Shown here: in pieces, positions 7,914 to 19,100 of the stretch
How positions within the stretch are numbered: position 1 is the stretch's first letter
How the letters are laid out: each line of letters opens with the position of its first letter
Assembly (NCBI GenBank): GCA_018435125.1
Contig: JAHDNZ010000046.1
Span: 1-64,000 of the forward strand
From: Bacillota bacterium
GTDB lineage: Bacteria > Bacillota > DTU065
Length of the DNA: 64,000 nucleotides
Direction of reading: 5' to 3'
The notes under the pieces: model-generated
What the model was told of the DNA's origin: nothing
Database searches by the model: none
The model's input: the letters and a program-made list of their open reading frames with translations, nothing else
Made by a program: the position numbers and the translations under genes

Positions 7914-9158
7914 TTGCTAAAGCGAGTAGTAATCACAGGCTTAGGGGCGGTTACTCCCCTCGGCCAAACAGTCTTAGAACTATGGAATAATCTTATAACC
8001 GGACAAAGCGGTGTGGATCTTATTTCTCATTTTGACACCTCTGATTTTACGGTCAAAATAGCTGCTGAAGTAAAAAATTTTCAGCCCGAAAATTACTTAG
8101 ATAAAAAAGAAGTTCGTCGCACTGATCGTTTTGTACAGCTGGCCATCGCTGCTGCTAAAATGGCAGTTGCTGATGCTTCTCTTACTATAGATGAAAATAA
8201 CGCTGAAGAAGTCGGGGTTTATATTGGCTCTGGAGTTGGCGGGATCGGTACCGTTGAAGAGCAAGCCAGAAATTTAGTCAAAAAAGGACCTTCCAGGGTC
8301 AGCCCTTTTATGGTTCCTATGATGATCGCTGATATGGCTGCCGGGCAAGTGGCAATTTATTTGGGAGCCAAGGGCCCCAATCAAGCAACCGTAACAGCTT
8401 GTGCTTCTTCGACTCACTCTATCGGAGATGCTTTTAACACCATTAGATGGGGCTATGCTAAAGTAATGATAGCCGGCGGTGCTGAAGCAGCCATTACTCC
8501 TTTGTCTATAGCCGGATTTGCCTCAGCTAGGGCATTAAGTACTTCCAACGAAAACCCCAAGAAGGCTTCCCGCCCTTTTGATCTTAAGCGCAATGGTTTT
8601 GTTATGGGTGAAGGGGCGGGTGTTCTTATCTTGGAAGAACTGGAACATGCCTTAAATCGCAAAGCAAAAATCTATGGTGAAATAGTTGGGTTTGGTTCTA
8701 CGGCTGATGCCTATCATGTTACTTCGCCTGCTCCTGAAGGCGAAGGAGCAAAAAGGGCTATGCTAAAGGCTTTAGAGGATGCTAACCTTGATAGGTCACA
8801 GGTGCAGTATATCAACGCTCATGGTACCTCGACCTACTATAATGATCTTTACGAAACTAAAGCCATTAAGAGTATTTTTGACAGTCAAATTGCTGTCAGC
8901 TCAACAAAATCCATGACCGGTCATCTCTTAGGGGCAGCCGGTGCCGTAGAAGCAATTATTACCACTATGACATTGACTAAGCAGATTATTCCCCCTACAA
9001 TTAATTATGAATACCCTGACCCTGAATGTGATCTGGATTATGTGCCCAATAAAGCCAGAAAAGCAAAGATTGTAGCAGCTCTCTCCAATAGCTTCGGTTT
9101 TGGCGGGCATAACGCAGTTTTAGCTTTGCGGAGGTATGTAAAGAGTGGAGACTCATAA
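7914..9158 (+). CDS. fabF: Beta-ketoacyl-ACP synthase II
   Basis: FabF performs the elongation condensations. The 414-residue protein starts [15 protein letters not shown] and has the catalytic Cys in TACASSTHS, His in [12 protein letters not shown] and His in [12 protein letters not shown], so the Cys-His-His triad is complete. The start is TTG 7914 after GAGGAGAGA. Its 3' end overlaps the rnc start by 14 bases. Confidence 0.96.
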   Translation: MLKRVVITGLGAVTPLGQTVLELWNNLITGQSGVDLISHFDTSDFTVKIAAEVKNFQPENYLDKKEVRRTDRFVQLAIAAAKMAVADASLTIDENNAEEVGVYIGSGVGGIGTVEEQARNLVKKGPSRVSPFMVPMMIADMAAGQVAIYLGAKGPNQATVTACASSTHSIGDAFNTIRWGYAKVMIAGGAEAAITPLSIAGFASARALSTSNENPKKASRPFDLKRNGFVMGEGAGVLILEELEHALNRKAKIYGEIVGFGSTADAYHVTSPAPEGEGAKRAMLKALEDANLDRSQVQYINAHGTSTYYNDLYETKAIKSIFDSQIAVSSTKSMTGHLLGAAGAVEAIITTMTLTKQIIPPTINYEYPDPECDLDYVPNKARKAKIVAALSNSFGFGGHNAVLALRRYVKSGDS

Positions 9159-9855
9159 TAAGAATCTTTTAGAATGGTTCAAAAGACATGATATCCCTAT
9201 AAATGATATAGAACTCTTACACCGGGCTTTTGTTCACAGTTCATATGCCTATGAAAAACCTGAAGAAAACCAGAGCAATGAACGCCTAGAGTTTTTAGGT
9301 GATGCAGTTTTGGATCAGGTAGTTAGTGAATATTTATTTAACAATTACCCCGAAGCCAAAGAGGGAGAGATGACTAAATATCGGGCCGCAGTAGTCTGTG
9401 AGTTAACACTAGCAGATGTTGCCGGCAAGTTAGGTCTGCAGAGTTTCTTGCTTTTGGGAAAAGGAATGCAAAAGACAGCCTTAAAACATAGTGATGCTTT
9501 GCTGGCAGACTGTATGGAAGCCTTAATTGGGGCCTTGTATCTAGATCAAGGCTATGCAGCTGTAGAAAAGCTCTTAGAGCAGCATATCAAGTATTATGTT
9601 AACTTGGCCGTCCAGGGAAAACTTAAACCGGATTACAAGACAGCACTGCAGGAATATACTCAAAGCCAATATCATATCGTACCGGATTACCAGGTAGTAG
9701 AAGAAAGAGGACCAGCTCATGCCAGGGAGTTTGTAGTTGAAGTATCTTTTAATGACATAGTCTGGGGTATAGCCGAGGGTAACAGCAAGAAAGAAGCTGA
9801 ACAACATGCAGCCAAAGAAGCCTGGCAAAAGCTACATTTAGAAAAGAAAGAGTAA
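9145..9855 (+). CDS. rnc: Ribonuclease III
   Basis: RNase III cuts double-stranded RNA in rRNA and mRNA processing. The 236-residue protein has the catalytic signature [13 protein letters not shown] (about residues 44-56) and a C-terminal double-stranded RNA-binding domain from about 160 ([10 protein letters not shown] ... [12 protein letters not shown]). The start is GTG 9145 with GCGGAGGTA upstream, inside the end of fabF. In related Firmicutes rnc is followed directly by smc; here about 6.2 kb of accessory DNA separates them. Confidence 0.96.
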   Translation: METHNKNLLEWFKRHDIPINDIELLHRAFVHSSYAYEKPEENQSNERLEFLGDAVLDQVVSEYLFNNYPEAKEGEMTKYRAAVVCELTLADVAGKLGLQSFLLLGKGMQKTALKHSDALLADCMEALIGALYLDQGYAAVEKLLEQHIKYYVNLAVQGKLKPDYKTALQEYTQSQYHIVPDYQVVEERGPAHAREFVVEVSFNDIVWGIAEGNSKKEAEQHAAKEAWQKLHLEKKE

Positions 9856-9857
9856 AA

Positions 9858-9904
9858 AAACCCCCTGGGTAATCAGTAATATACTGGTTAGCCAGGGGTT
9901 TTAA
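9858..9904. terminator. Bidirectional terminator after rnc
   Basis: CCCCTGG (9862-9868) pairs with CCAGGGG (9892-9898), with an inner CAGTA/TACTG stem. It is flanked by A7 on the left and T4 on the right, so it can serve rnc and the convergent minus-strand gene. Confidence 0.8.
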
Positions 9905-9913
9905 CTCTACCAA

Positions 9914-10504
9914 TTAAGATAGCTTTTGCTTATAACGGTATAGCAAAACTACAGAACCGATTATATTAAAAGGTCTATCTTTTAGAACTTCACAGGCATA
10001 AGGATCTTTTACGATACAATTCTCAGCAATCATACGCAGGATTAAAGTACCATAGCCACGTACCCAGGCTAAAAAGAGGTCCTGTTCTTTTGGCTTAACA
10101 TCGGGATCTATAACCAAGAGATCTCCAGCAATTAAAAAAGGCGCCCACAAAGAGTCGGTAATCAAATAAGCAAAGGCTTTGTTCGAAGTTTCAACTAGAC
10201 ATAAAAAATCTTCGGTAGCATATTCATAGTGCTTAGGAGAAGCAATGTGACGTACAATAGGTATATAGGTCTGTATTGGATTGTCTCTAAGGATATGATT
10301 TTCTTCCCCGAAAGGGACACTCCGATCTAGGGCGGCCGCTCGAAACTCTCTAATGCCTTTATAACCCGATTGATTAAGCCAATAATACACCGAACGACTT
10401 TCTGCCCAGCCCATATGTTCTGCAAGCTGATTAACAGTAGCTGAGGGGTTTTCTCTTAAAAAACGAGCCATCTCTAGAATAACTTGATTGCCATAGTTGC
10501 TCAT
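9914..10504 (-). CDS. S24/LexA-like regulator, probably not self-cleaving
   Basis: A 196-residue putative regulator. The N-terminal 60 residues look like a helix-turn-helix (ATVNQLAEHMGWAESRSVYYWL). The C-terminal half resembles the LexA/CI peptidase fold, with TDSLWAPFLIAGDLLVIDP containing the usual Ser position and Gly-Asp. The lysine expected in the following strand appears as Leu or Ile in GTLILRMI, so autoproteolysis looks unlikely. ATG 10504 is chosen for AAGGGAGGGG just upstream; the frame runs further but without coding character. Its targets are unknown. Confidence 0.6.
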   Translation of the reverse strand: MSNYGNQVILEMARFLRENPSATVNQLAEHMGWAESRSVYYWLNQSGYKGIREFRAAALDRSVPFGEENHILRDNPIQTYIPIVRHIASPKHYEYATEDFLCLVETSNKAFAYLITDSLWAPFLIAGDLLVIDPDVKPKEQDLFLAWVRGYGTLILRMIAENCIVKDPYACEVLKDRPFNIIGSVVLLYRYKQKLS

Positions 10505-10871
10505 ATTATTCCCCTCCCTTGAATAATTCCTAAACCTTGTCTTAATCTTTATATTTTTTAGTAAAGCCACTCGAAAACCTTTACATATAAGGCGTACAAA
10601 ATGGTTTAATGATACATAAAACGTGTAATAAGATGCCAAATCTAAAAGATTAGAAGGAATTTTTTGTTGGTAAGGGAATAATATATAGTAATGAACACCA
10701 ATCATAGGGAATAACCTCCATGAGGTAAACCTATAAAAGTCTTAGGATCAGTAGTTATAAGTACTATTTAGTATACTTGGAAGCTATAAAGACCTAAGAA
10801 CCCTTAGTTTAGGGGGTGTTTTAGCTTATTAAATGCTCTTTCGCTGTCAAATCATAGAAGGAGGTCAGGCT
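10505..10871. other. Divergent intergenic region upstream of spoVS
   Basis: No gene is supported here, although a frame extends from the minus-strand regulator. There is a near-palindrome AAGTACTATTTAGTATACTT at 10759-10778 and a 7-bp inverted pair TCTTAGG (10739-10745) and CCTAAGA (10793-10799). They could be operators for the divergent regulator or for spoVS; no clear SigA or SigH promoter could be fixed. Confidence 0.35.
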
Positions 10872-11132
10872 ATGGAAGTACTTAAAGTTTCAACTAACTC
10901 TATCCCCAAATCTGTTGCTGGTGCTTTGGCTGCAGTTCTAAGAGAAAAAGGCACTGCAGAGTTGCAGGCAGTAGGTGCAGGGGCAGTCAACCAAGCTGTT
11001 AAGGCCATTGCGATTGCTAGAGGTTTTGTGGCGCCTAATGGAATTGATTTGGTGTGCATTCCTGCTTTTGCAGAGATTGAGATCGATGGCGAAGAGCGTA
11101 CAGCAATTAAATTTATTGTTGAACCAAGATAA
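10872..11132 (+). CDS. spoVS: Stage V sporulation protein S
   Basis: SpoVS is a small Alba-like protein needed for stage V of sporulation in Bacillus. The 86 residues match the highly conserved family over the full length (MEVLKVSTNS, GAGAVNQAVKAIAIARGF, DGEERTAIKFIVEPR). ATG 10872 follows AGAAGGAGG; the frame upstream is not coding. It is followed by a strong terminator, so it is monocistronic. It supports an endospore-forming host. Confidence 0.97.
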   Translation: MEVLKVSTNSIPKSVAGALAAVLREKGTAELQAVGAGAVNQAVKAIAIARGFVAPNGIDLVCIPAFAEIEIDGEERTAIKFIVEPR

Positions 11133-11146
11133 CTAGTTAAAAAGAA

Positions 11147-11172
11147 GGACTGCCCTGGGCAGTCCCTTTTTT
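11147..11172 (+). terminator. Terminator of spoVS
   Basis: A GGACTGCC / GGCAGTCC stem is followed by seven T residues. Confidence 0.9.
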
Positions 11173-11235
11173 TGGCATAATTATTACTATCTTCCCATAT
11201 GCATTATTAGACAAGCAAGAATCGGGGGGATAGTT

Positions 11236-11919
11236 GTGCCAAGGATGCAGCTTAGTGAAAAAGAGTTAATTAATCTTTGCCGTTATCAAGATGAAGAGGC
11301 CTTAGAAAAAATGTTAAAGCGGTATCTACCTATGGTTCATCATATAGTGTCACGCTACCGTTTTAGTATGATTGAAAAAGAAGACCTCTTACAGGAAGGT
11401 CTTCTCGGGCTTTATGTAGCACTACTTCAATATGATGATAGTTACGAAATAAAGTTTAGTTCCTTTGCCTATATCTGCATTCTGCGCAAAGTTCTAAATG
11501 CGGTTAAGCAAACCAATAAAGCAGGCAACAAAATTTTAAATGAAGCAGTTTCTTTAAATAACCGGCTAAGTTATGACGAAAATCGTTCCTTGATGGATCT
11601 TATTGAAGCTGAAGGGGAGGAGCCTTTTGAATATTTATATCGCAGGAGAGCAGATGCATTATTTTACCAGGTTTTGCAGGAGCAATGTTCTTTGTTGGAA
11701 TATGCGGTAAGTATTTTGCTTACAGAGGGCTATTCATCTTCGGAGATAGAAAAAGTTCTTGGTATTGAAGCCAAAGTGATCGATAATGCTCGTACTAGGT
11801 TAAAAAGGAAGTTGGATCGCCTTTTAAGTGAAAATGGTGCTATTCATGAAGCCGGAGGTAAAAAACGCCGAAAACGTGAAGATCTTTATTATAAATTACC
11901 ATTATTGACACATAAATAA
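11236..11919 (+). CDS. Sigma-70 family RNA polymerase sigma factor (SigH-like)
   Basis: A 227-residue alternative sigma factor. Region 2 is clear at about residues 28-90: the polymerase-binding EKEDLLQEGLLGLYVAL and the promoter-melting KFSSFAYICILRKVLNAVK. Region 4 is weaker at about 155-190 (AVSILLTEGYSSSEIEKVLGI ... ARTRLKRKLDRLL). The length and layout resemble SigH or ECF-like sporulation factors, but region 4 is divergent and no anti-sigma gene is adjacent. GTG 11236 follows GGGGGAT. It sits between spoVS and a mobile element remnant, so it may belong to the host or to an older island. Confidence 0.7.
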   Translation: MPRMQLSEKELINLCRYQDEEALEKMLKRYLPMVHHIVSRYRFSMIEKEDLLQEGLLGLYVALLQYDDSYEIKFSSFAYICILRKVLNAVKQTNKAGNKILNEAVSLNNRLSYDENRSLMDLIEAEGEEPFEYLYRRRADALFYQVLQEQCSLLEYAVSILLTEGYSSSEIEKVLGIEAKVIDNARTRLKRKLDRLLSENGAIHEAGGKKRRKREDLYYKLPLLTHK

Positions 11920-11946
11920 ATGACAGAGATTTGCTTTAGGTGTTAT

Positions 11947-13624
<1,678 letters not shown>

Positions 13625-13670
13625 CAGGAAAAGCAAAACGCCGTACAGGTTTCCCTAATACGGCGTCGTG

Positions 13671-13952
13671 CTATTTGCCGAACAAATCGTTATGTGTGCC
13701 GGTGCGGGTGAGAGTTAAAACCAGCACATCATCTTCAATCCGATAGACCAACAGCCAGTCAGGGAGAATATGACATTCTCGATGACCGATCCAATTCCCG
13801 GTGAGGGCATGGTCTGTGTTTTTTTCTGGAAGTGTTTTGCCCTCGGCGAGAAGCGTAACAATTTCCTGCAAAAGCTCAATTTTTTGACCGCGCTTCTTTG
13901 CCAGCTTGTAGTCTTTTTTGAATACTGTGGTGTATTTTACCATGTACTTCAT
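13671..13952 (-). CDS. YafQ/RelE-family mRNA interferase toxin
   Basis: The 93-residue protein has the RelE-superfamily fold signature of YafQ toxins: KKDYKLAKKRG near the start, GHRECHILPDWLLVYRI, and the terminal LTRTGTHNDLFGK with the conserved His near the C-terminus. YafQ toxins cut mRNA on the ribosome. Its ATG overlaps the antitoxin stop by four bases (ATGA), so the pair is translationally coupled. It lies inside the mobile element remnant, where it may help retention. Confidence 0.9.
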   Translation of the reverse strand: MKYMVKYTTVFKKDYKLAKKRGQKIELLQEIVTLLAEGKTLPEKNTDHALTGNWIGHRECHILPDWLLVYRIEDDVLVLTLTRTGTHNDLFGK

Positions 13953-14227
13953 GCGTCAAGGTCTGCGAAAAGCCGAGGCATATCCGTATAGCCCTTTACG
14001 TTTGGATCTTTCGCAATCCTTTCTGCCTCCCGCATCGCCTCAATGGTTTCAGCGTTGGGCTGATTAAGCGAAATATCAAAGGGAATCCGGCCTTCCCGAA
14101 GTGATTGACGGACAAAAATATTAAACGCCGTGGAGAGGTTCATCCCCAATTCGTTAAAAAGCGTGTCAGCCTGCGATTTCAAGTCGGCATCCATGCGAAT
14201 GCTGATATTGGTAGTAGAGCCAGCCAT
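13949..14227 (-). CDS. DinJ/RelB-family antitoxin
   Basis: The 92-residue antitoxin has the ribbon-helix-helix DNA-binding start TTNISIRMDADLKSQAD and the DinJ-type LGMNLSTAFNIFVRQSLREG helix region; the C-terminal tail should wrap the toxin. ATG 14227 is chosen for AAGGAGATG upstream; the longer frame reads through the promoter. It is first in the two-gene operon and probably autorepresses it through the palindrome at the promoter. Confidence 0.9.
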   Translation of the reverse strand: MAGSTTNISIRMDADLKSQADTLFNELGMNLSTAFNIFVRQSLREGRIPFDISLNQPNAETIEAMREAERIAKDPNVKGYTDMPRLFADLDA

Positions 14228-14246
14228 GCAATCATCTCCTTCCGCG

Positions 14247-14286
14247 CTGGTATTTATATTATATGCCAGTTGCACGAAATTTACAA
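14247..14286 (-). promoter_or_regulatory. Toxin-antitoxin promoter with operator palindrome
   Basis: On the minus strand TTGTAA (14286-14281) and TATAAT (14263-14258) are spaced 17 bases. The imperfect palindrome CTGGTAT ... ATGCCAG (14247-14269) overlaps the -10, fitting autoregulation by DinJ/YafQ. A direct repeat TTGCACGAAA (14270-14279 and 14291-14300) lies across the -35 region. Confidence 0.75.
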
Positions 14287-14325
14287 CACATTGCACGAAA
14301 AATGTTTTTATTAAGGAGCCTGAAC

Positions 14326-14535
14326 ATGAATATTGAAAAACAACCCCGAAATGATACCGAAGCGCAACAATTCCTATCCATCTATCCTATCCCAGCTCCG
14401 ATACGCCTGCCTCCCGCACGGGGCCTTACAAAGGTAGAATTCCCCGAAAATGCTACCGAAAAGATACAGAAAATCTGCCTTTCGGTTCATATCACCATGA
14501 CAGTCGGAAAAGAGGCGTTTTCATGCCGAGAATGA
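14326..14535 (+). CDS. Small element-encoded protein, unknown function
   Basis: Not recognised. It is a 69-residue product with no clear domain, starting at ATG 14326 behind TAAGGAG. It overlaps the next small ORF by 13 bases, as is common for the compact cargo of such elements. Composition fits the element. Confidence 0.5.
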   Translation: MNIEKQPRNDTEAQQFLSIYPIPAPIRLPPARGLTKVEFPENATEKIQKICLSVHITMTVGKEAFSCRE

Positions 14536-14690
14536 GCAAGAAGCGAAAACTGGAATGGGCTTTCTTCCTCAATCACCGTAACCGCATTACATACAACGAT
14601 TTATGCCGGAAATGCGTCTACGGCTGCAAACAGAGCTTTCGGGCTTTTGTCATTGAATGCCCGCGCTACCAATCCAAGCGTGCAAACTGA
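14523..14690 (+). CDS. Small Cys-rich element-encoded protein
   Basis: A 55-residue basic protein starting MPRMSKKRKLEWAFFLNHR with a cysteine cluster CRKCVYGC and a later Cys-Pro (IECPRY), suggesting a small zinc knuckle. Proteins of this type are common in Clostridia mobilizable elements, but no function is known to me. It overlaps the previous gene; the codons look real (no stop, GC-rich third positions). Confidence 0.55.
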   Translation: MPRMSKKRKLEWAFFLNHRNRITYNDLCRKCVYGCKQSFRAFVIECPRYQSKRAN

Positions 14691-14746
14691 TAGCAAGCCT
14701 TTCATCTTGTGGATGGAGGGTTTTTCTTTTGGGAAAGGAGTTGTCG

Positions 14747-14941
14747 ATGAACAATGAAAATTCTGTCAACATCAGCGCCGCCGATAGCACATCCCCTCTG
14801 CCAGTGCAGAAGGATGAATGTCCCGCGCTTGTGAAGAAAATTGGGAAAACCACCTATAGAGTGACGATCCATTTTAGCGCTACCAGCAGCGAAACCATGA
14901 GTGACAAAATCAAGCGGATGCTAAAAAAAAGCAAAATATGA
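14747..14941 (+). CDS. TnpW-like transposon-encoded protein
   Basis: The 64-residue protein contains the TnpW-type core VKKIGKTTYRVTIHFSATS and the end SDKIKRMLKKSKI seen in Tn4451-related elements; its function is unknown. ATG 14747 follows AAAGGAG. This gene links the remnant to the Tn4451/TnpX group. Its stop overlaps the fortuitous start of the truncated SPASM gene, marking a likely recombination junction at about 14940. Confidence 0.65.
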   Translation: MNNENSVNISAADSTSPLPVQKDECPALVKKIGKTTYRVTIHFSATSSETMSDKIKRMLKKSKI

Positions 14942-15522
14942 GCTGCTATTATGATGTCGTAAATTGGGGGAAAGAACACAACATTAACGTTGGCAGTGAT
15001 TACGTCATTATAGCAAGATATAACCATACAACACAGAATTTGAGTAACCGTCTGTCAATAAACGATGTCAAAGAGGTTATTGACCAAAGGATTGCTAATG
15101 AACCTCACTATTTAGAGAAAATGGAAAAGGAAACTGAAAAGAAAAAAGATATGAAGCCGGACGATTTCATCTGTAGTGTGTGTCATTCATCCATATGCAT
15201 AGCAGAAAACGGAAATGTTTACCCTTGCGCTGGTTGGCAGGATTATGTTTTAGGTAGCATAAGAAAAACATCCCTTAGTGAGATTTGGAACGATTCAATA
15301 AAAGTGCAATACTTAAGGAATTTACGAAGAAAAGATTTTTCGAAATGTATCCAATGTCCAGATAAAGAGTTTTGTACTATGTGTATGATTAGGAACGCAA
15401 ATGAAGATCCTCAAGGAGATCCTTTGGCGGTTAATGAGTTTTTTTGTAATATCGCAAAATTAAACAGAAAAATGGTTCTTGATTGGAAATGTAATACCAC
15501 AAATTCTCAAAGCAAGTGTTAA
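14938..15522 (+). pseudogene. Truncated radical SAM/SPASM peptide-maturase, C-terminal part
   Basis: The 194 residues correspond to the C-terminal SPASM part of a radical-SAM peptide-modifying enzyme: CSVCHSSICIAENGNVYPC, then GSIRKTSLSEIW, then CIQCPDKEFCTMC and a last Cys, the auxiliary iron-sulfur cluster ligands. The N-terminal barrel with the CxxxCxxC cluster is absent, so it cannot be an active radical-SAM enzyme. No precursor peptide gene is visible nearby. Codon use is AT-rich, unlike the GC-rich element genes just upstream, so the fragment has another origin. Confidence 0.75.
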
Positions 15523-15595
15523 AGTGGATTTTGGCAACGAGGTGACAACTGTTTCAGTCACATAATTATTCATGATAGCCATTTTTTAATTTGGA

Positions 15596-15636
15596 ATCCC
15601 TGCGATGCGTAAAATTGTCGCAGGGATTTTTTTGCA
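15596..15636 (+). terminator. Terminator after the SPASM fragment
   Basis: AATCCCTGCGA (15596-15606) pairs with TCGCAGGGATT (15619-15629) and is followed by a run of T residues. Confidence 0.85.
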
Positions 15637-15796
15637 CTCTTTGATGAAAAAGTCCTTGACAATTCGTCTCTTGGGTAACCTAGCAAGTCTTTTTTTTTCT
15701 CAAAACACAGTTAGGCAGGAGAAAAGCTAAAATAAGCAGAATTGTTTGTAAGGCAAACTTAGGCGTAGCTGTTAACTGCCAGAGGGAGAATTAACC

Positions 15797-16111
15797 ATGG
15801 ATCATAATAATAAGATAATAAAAATCGATCGGGTTATTCATGAGCCGGTACGTTTGGCTATCATGAACTGCCTTTATGAGAGAGAGTTTGTTGATTTTAA
15901 TGGGCTTTTAGAAGAGTTTGCGCTTACCAGAGGAAACTTAGCCAGCCATATTAAACGTCTGGAGCAGGCTCGATATATTGAGGTTATAAAAACCTTTAGG
16001 CAACGCATACCACATACCACCTATACCTTAACCACAAAAGGACGCCAAGCTTATATAAACTACTGGGATTTCATCGACGAGATTCGCAAGAATATAGTTT
16101 TGGGGGGATAA
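15797..16111 (+). CDS. Winged-helix DNA-binding protein (ArsR/MarR-like)
   Basis: A 104-residue one-domain regulator: helix-turn-helix in FNGLLEEFALTRGNLASHIKRLEQARYIEV (seen in two parts) and a basic wing KTFRQRIPHTTYTLTTKGRQAYINYW. It resembles the small transcriptional regulators with a C-terminal FDEIRK-like helix. ATG 15797 has AGAGGGAGAA upstream. It ends two bases before smc and is probably cotranscribed; its target is unknown. Confidence 0.75.
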   Translation: MDHNNKIIKIDRVIHEPVRLAIMNCLYEREFVDFNGLLEEFALTRGNLASHIKRLEQARYIEVIKTFRQRIPHTTYTLTTKGRQAYINYWDFIDEIRKNIVLGG

Positions 16112-16112
16112 T

Positions 16113-19100
16113 ATGCAGTTAAATAAGCTGGAGATCTATGGTTTTAAATCTTTTGCCGATAAGACCGTTGTCGATTTCCCTCAAGGTATTACAGCTATAG
16201 TAGGACCAAATGGTAGTGGAAAAAGCAATGTTGCCGATGCTATCAGATGGGTTTTGGGTGAACAGTCTACGCGTGAGTTAAGAGGAGAAAAAGTAGAGGA
16301 TTTTATTTTTAATGGCAGCGTTGAAAGACATAAATTAGGATATGCTCAGGTTGCGCTTACCTTTGATAACTCAGATGGTTATCTAGCGACAGATTTTAAT
16401 GAAATCACAGTGACGCGTAAAGCATATCGTTCAGGAGAAAGTGAATTTTACATTAATAAATCACGCTGTCGTTTAAAAGATATCCAAGAACTTTTTTTGG
16501 ATACGGGATTAACTCGTAACTCCTTCGCTTTGGTAGGTCAAGGCCAAGTCGAAGCCATAGTCGAGGCCAGACCTAAAGATAGAAGAGCATTTTTTGATGA
16601 AGCTGCAGGTATCAATAAATACAAAGCTAAAAAAGAAGAGACCCTTAGAAAAATAGAAAGAACTGAACTTGACCTTTCCAGAGCCACCGATATAGCTAAT
16701 GAACTCGAACAAAGAATTGAACCTTTAAGACTAGCCAAAGAGAAAGCAGAGAAATATCAAGCCCTGGCAGATGATTATCAAAAAGACAGAGAGAAGCTTT
16801 TATATTCCGAGTTTTGGCAGCTATCACAGGCAGTTAAAGCAGCTGACACTAAAAAGACTCAAAAAGAAGACGAACTGGTTTTGTTTGATAAAAAGTATAG
16901 CCAGTTGGAGGCAGAAGAAGCACTGGCCAAAGAAAAGCTGGGAATTTTAGAAGAAGAGCTTTCTTTAAAACAAAATGCTCTTTATCAGACTGAACAAACT
17001 CTGCAAAGTTTAACTGGCGATCTGAGAGTCCTCCAAACGAGGAAGGACAATCTTTTAGAAAAAGCCTATCTCCTAAAGCAAAATGTTAAGGAAAAAGAAA
17101 ACCAGCAAATGGAGCTTACAACCAATCTTAAAAAAGCTACCCTTCAAAAGGATAATCTCAATGAAGAGCTCATGGCCATCGATAATCTGCTGGCTAAAAA
17201 GCAAGCTGAACTAGAGGGCTATCTCGAGGCTGAAAAAAATAACCAAAAAGAGATTGAAAACCTCAAGGATCTCCTCTTTGAAAAAAGTCAAAAAATTTCT
17301 GCCACACGCAATCAAATATTACAGATCGAAAGAGAGTTGGAACTGACTAATACAGCTTTAGAAAAAGTTGCTAATAGTCTTAGAGAAAAGCAAAGAGAGC
17401 TAAAAGAAAAAGAAACCGACTTAACTAATCTAAAAGATCAAATTAAATTGCAGGAAGAAAAAGCAACAACTATAATGACAGCAAGGACCAGCCAAAAAGA
17501 CATTCTTCTTATTAAAGAAAAAGAGTATCAGCTTAAAATGGCTGAGTTTCAAAATGCCAAAGAATCGCTCAAGGAAAAAAAGGCTCAGCTGAAAATTTTA
17601 GAAGCTACTGAAGCTGAATTGTATGGTTATTATGATGGGGTAAAAGCTCTATTAAAAGCACCACTTACAGGTGTTATTGGTGTGGTCGCTAAGTTAATTG
17701 ATGTTCCTGGACATTTAACCAAAGCCGTCGAAGCTGTCCTGCAAGCACAGCTTCAGGGTATAGTAACTCAAACCGATCTAGATGCAGAAAAGGCTATTCG
17801 CTATCTCAAGGAAAGACGCTTGGGCAAAGCTACCTTCTATCCTCTAAATCTATTAACGAAAAGGTCAATCTCCAAAGAGGATAATGAGTTATTAAATGGT
17901 TTGGGTGTTCTTGGGTTATTAAAAGACTTTTTGGGTTTAAAAACTGAACTTTCTATACTAGCTGAGCATTTAGGCGGCAATACTATTATCACCGATAACT
18001 TGGAAAATGCCCGTTTACTTGCCAAAAGATGCCAAAGTCGTTATCGAATTGTTACTTTAGATGGCGAGGTAATCTGGAGTGGGGGCACAATGACAGGTGG
18101 GGCCGAAAAGGAAGAAAGAGTGGGTCTATTAAAAAGACAAGCTCTTATAAAACAGTTAAAAGTTGAGACTCCAGCAGACTCGGCTAAAATTATTGAGATA
18201 GAAGAGGCGGTTAATAAGCTGCCAATCATATTAAATAAAGAAACTGAAAAGCTCAAGGATTTAGACACTGAGCTGCAAAATAACAAACTAAGGCAAGAGT
18301 CATATAAAGTCTCGTTAAAGGCATTGCTAAGCAGTATAGAGAGTCTTAGACTAGATTTTGACTTGACTGTTAAAGAAGAAAAAGAGTTGCAAAACAAAGT
18401 TGAAAGCTTAAACGCTAGGCAGCAGCTCTTGATTAAAGAAGAGAAGCTTTTAATCCAAGAAGATAGCGACCTTAGAGCTAACCTGAAGAATTTAAGTTCT
18501 CTTAAGTGGACCGAGGAGCCAAAGATAAGAGATGAATATCAAGGTATAAAAGACAGGCAAATCAGGGCCAAAGAACGGGTCAACTATGCCCAAAAAGAAA
18601 AAGAAGGTCGCACCAAAGAACTAGAAGCTATATTCACAGAATACCAAGAGCTTAAAAAAAGACTCAGAGAGGTCTTTTTAGAAGAGATTGCCGAAAGGTT
18701 AAATACCTTAGAAAAAGAAAAATTGAAAACAGCAAGTCTCTTAAAAAGTGAAGTTTTAAGAAGAGCTCTTAATCAAAAAAAGACAGTTAAAACGGAGCTG
18801 ATAAACAAAATAACTGACTATGAGAGAGATATTAAAGCTTTAAGGCCACAGGTTTTTGAAGCTGAAAAAAGTTTAAGAGAAGCAAGTACAGAGCTAGCTC
18901 GCTTAGAGGGTCAATACGAGGCTTGTTTAAAAAAAGCTGAAGAGTTGGAGCTCTCTCTTGACAAAGTAGACCAGAGCATGGCTTTACCCAAGGAAGAAAG
19001 AAACCGACTTTCTCAAGCGGTAAGACGATTAGATAGGGAGATTAGCGCTTTAGGACCAGTTAATATAGGAGCTATCGCTGAATATCAAGAGGTTTTTAAT

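Noticed and set aside
10505-10705. N-terminal extension of the S24-like regulator
   Set aside because: It covers the AAGGGAGGGG site of the better start and has no domain character.
15657-15690. Promoter with TTGACA at 15657 for the winged-helix gene
   Set aside because: No acceptable -10 box is found at 15-19 bases; left out of the features.
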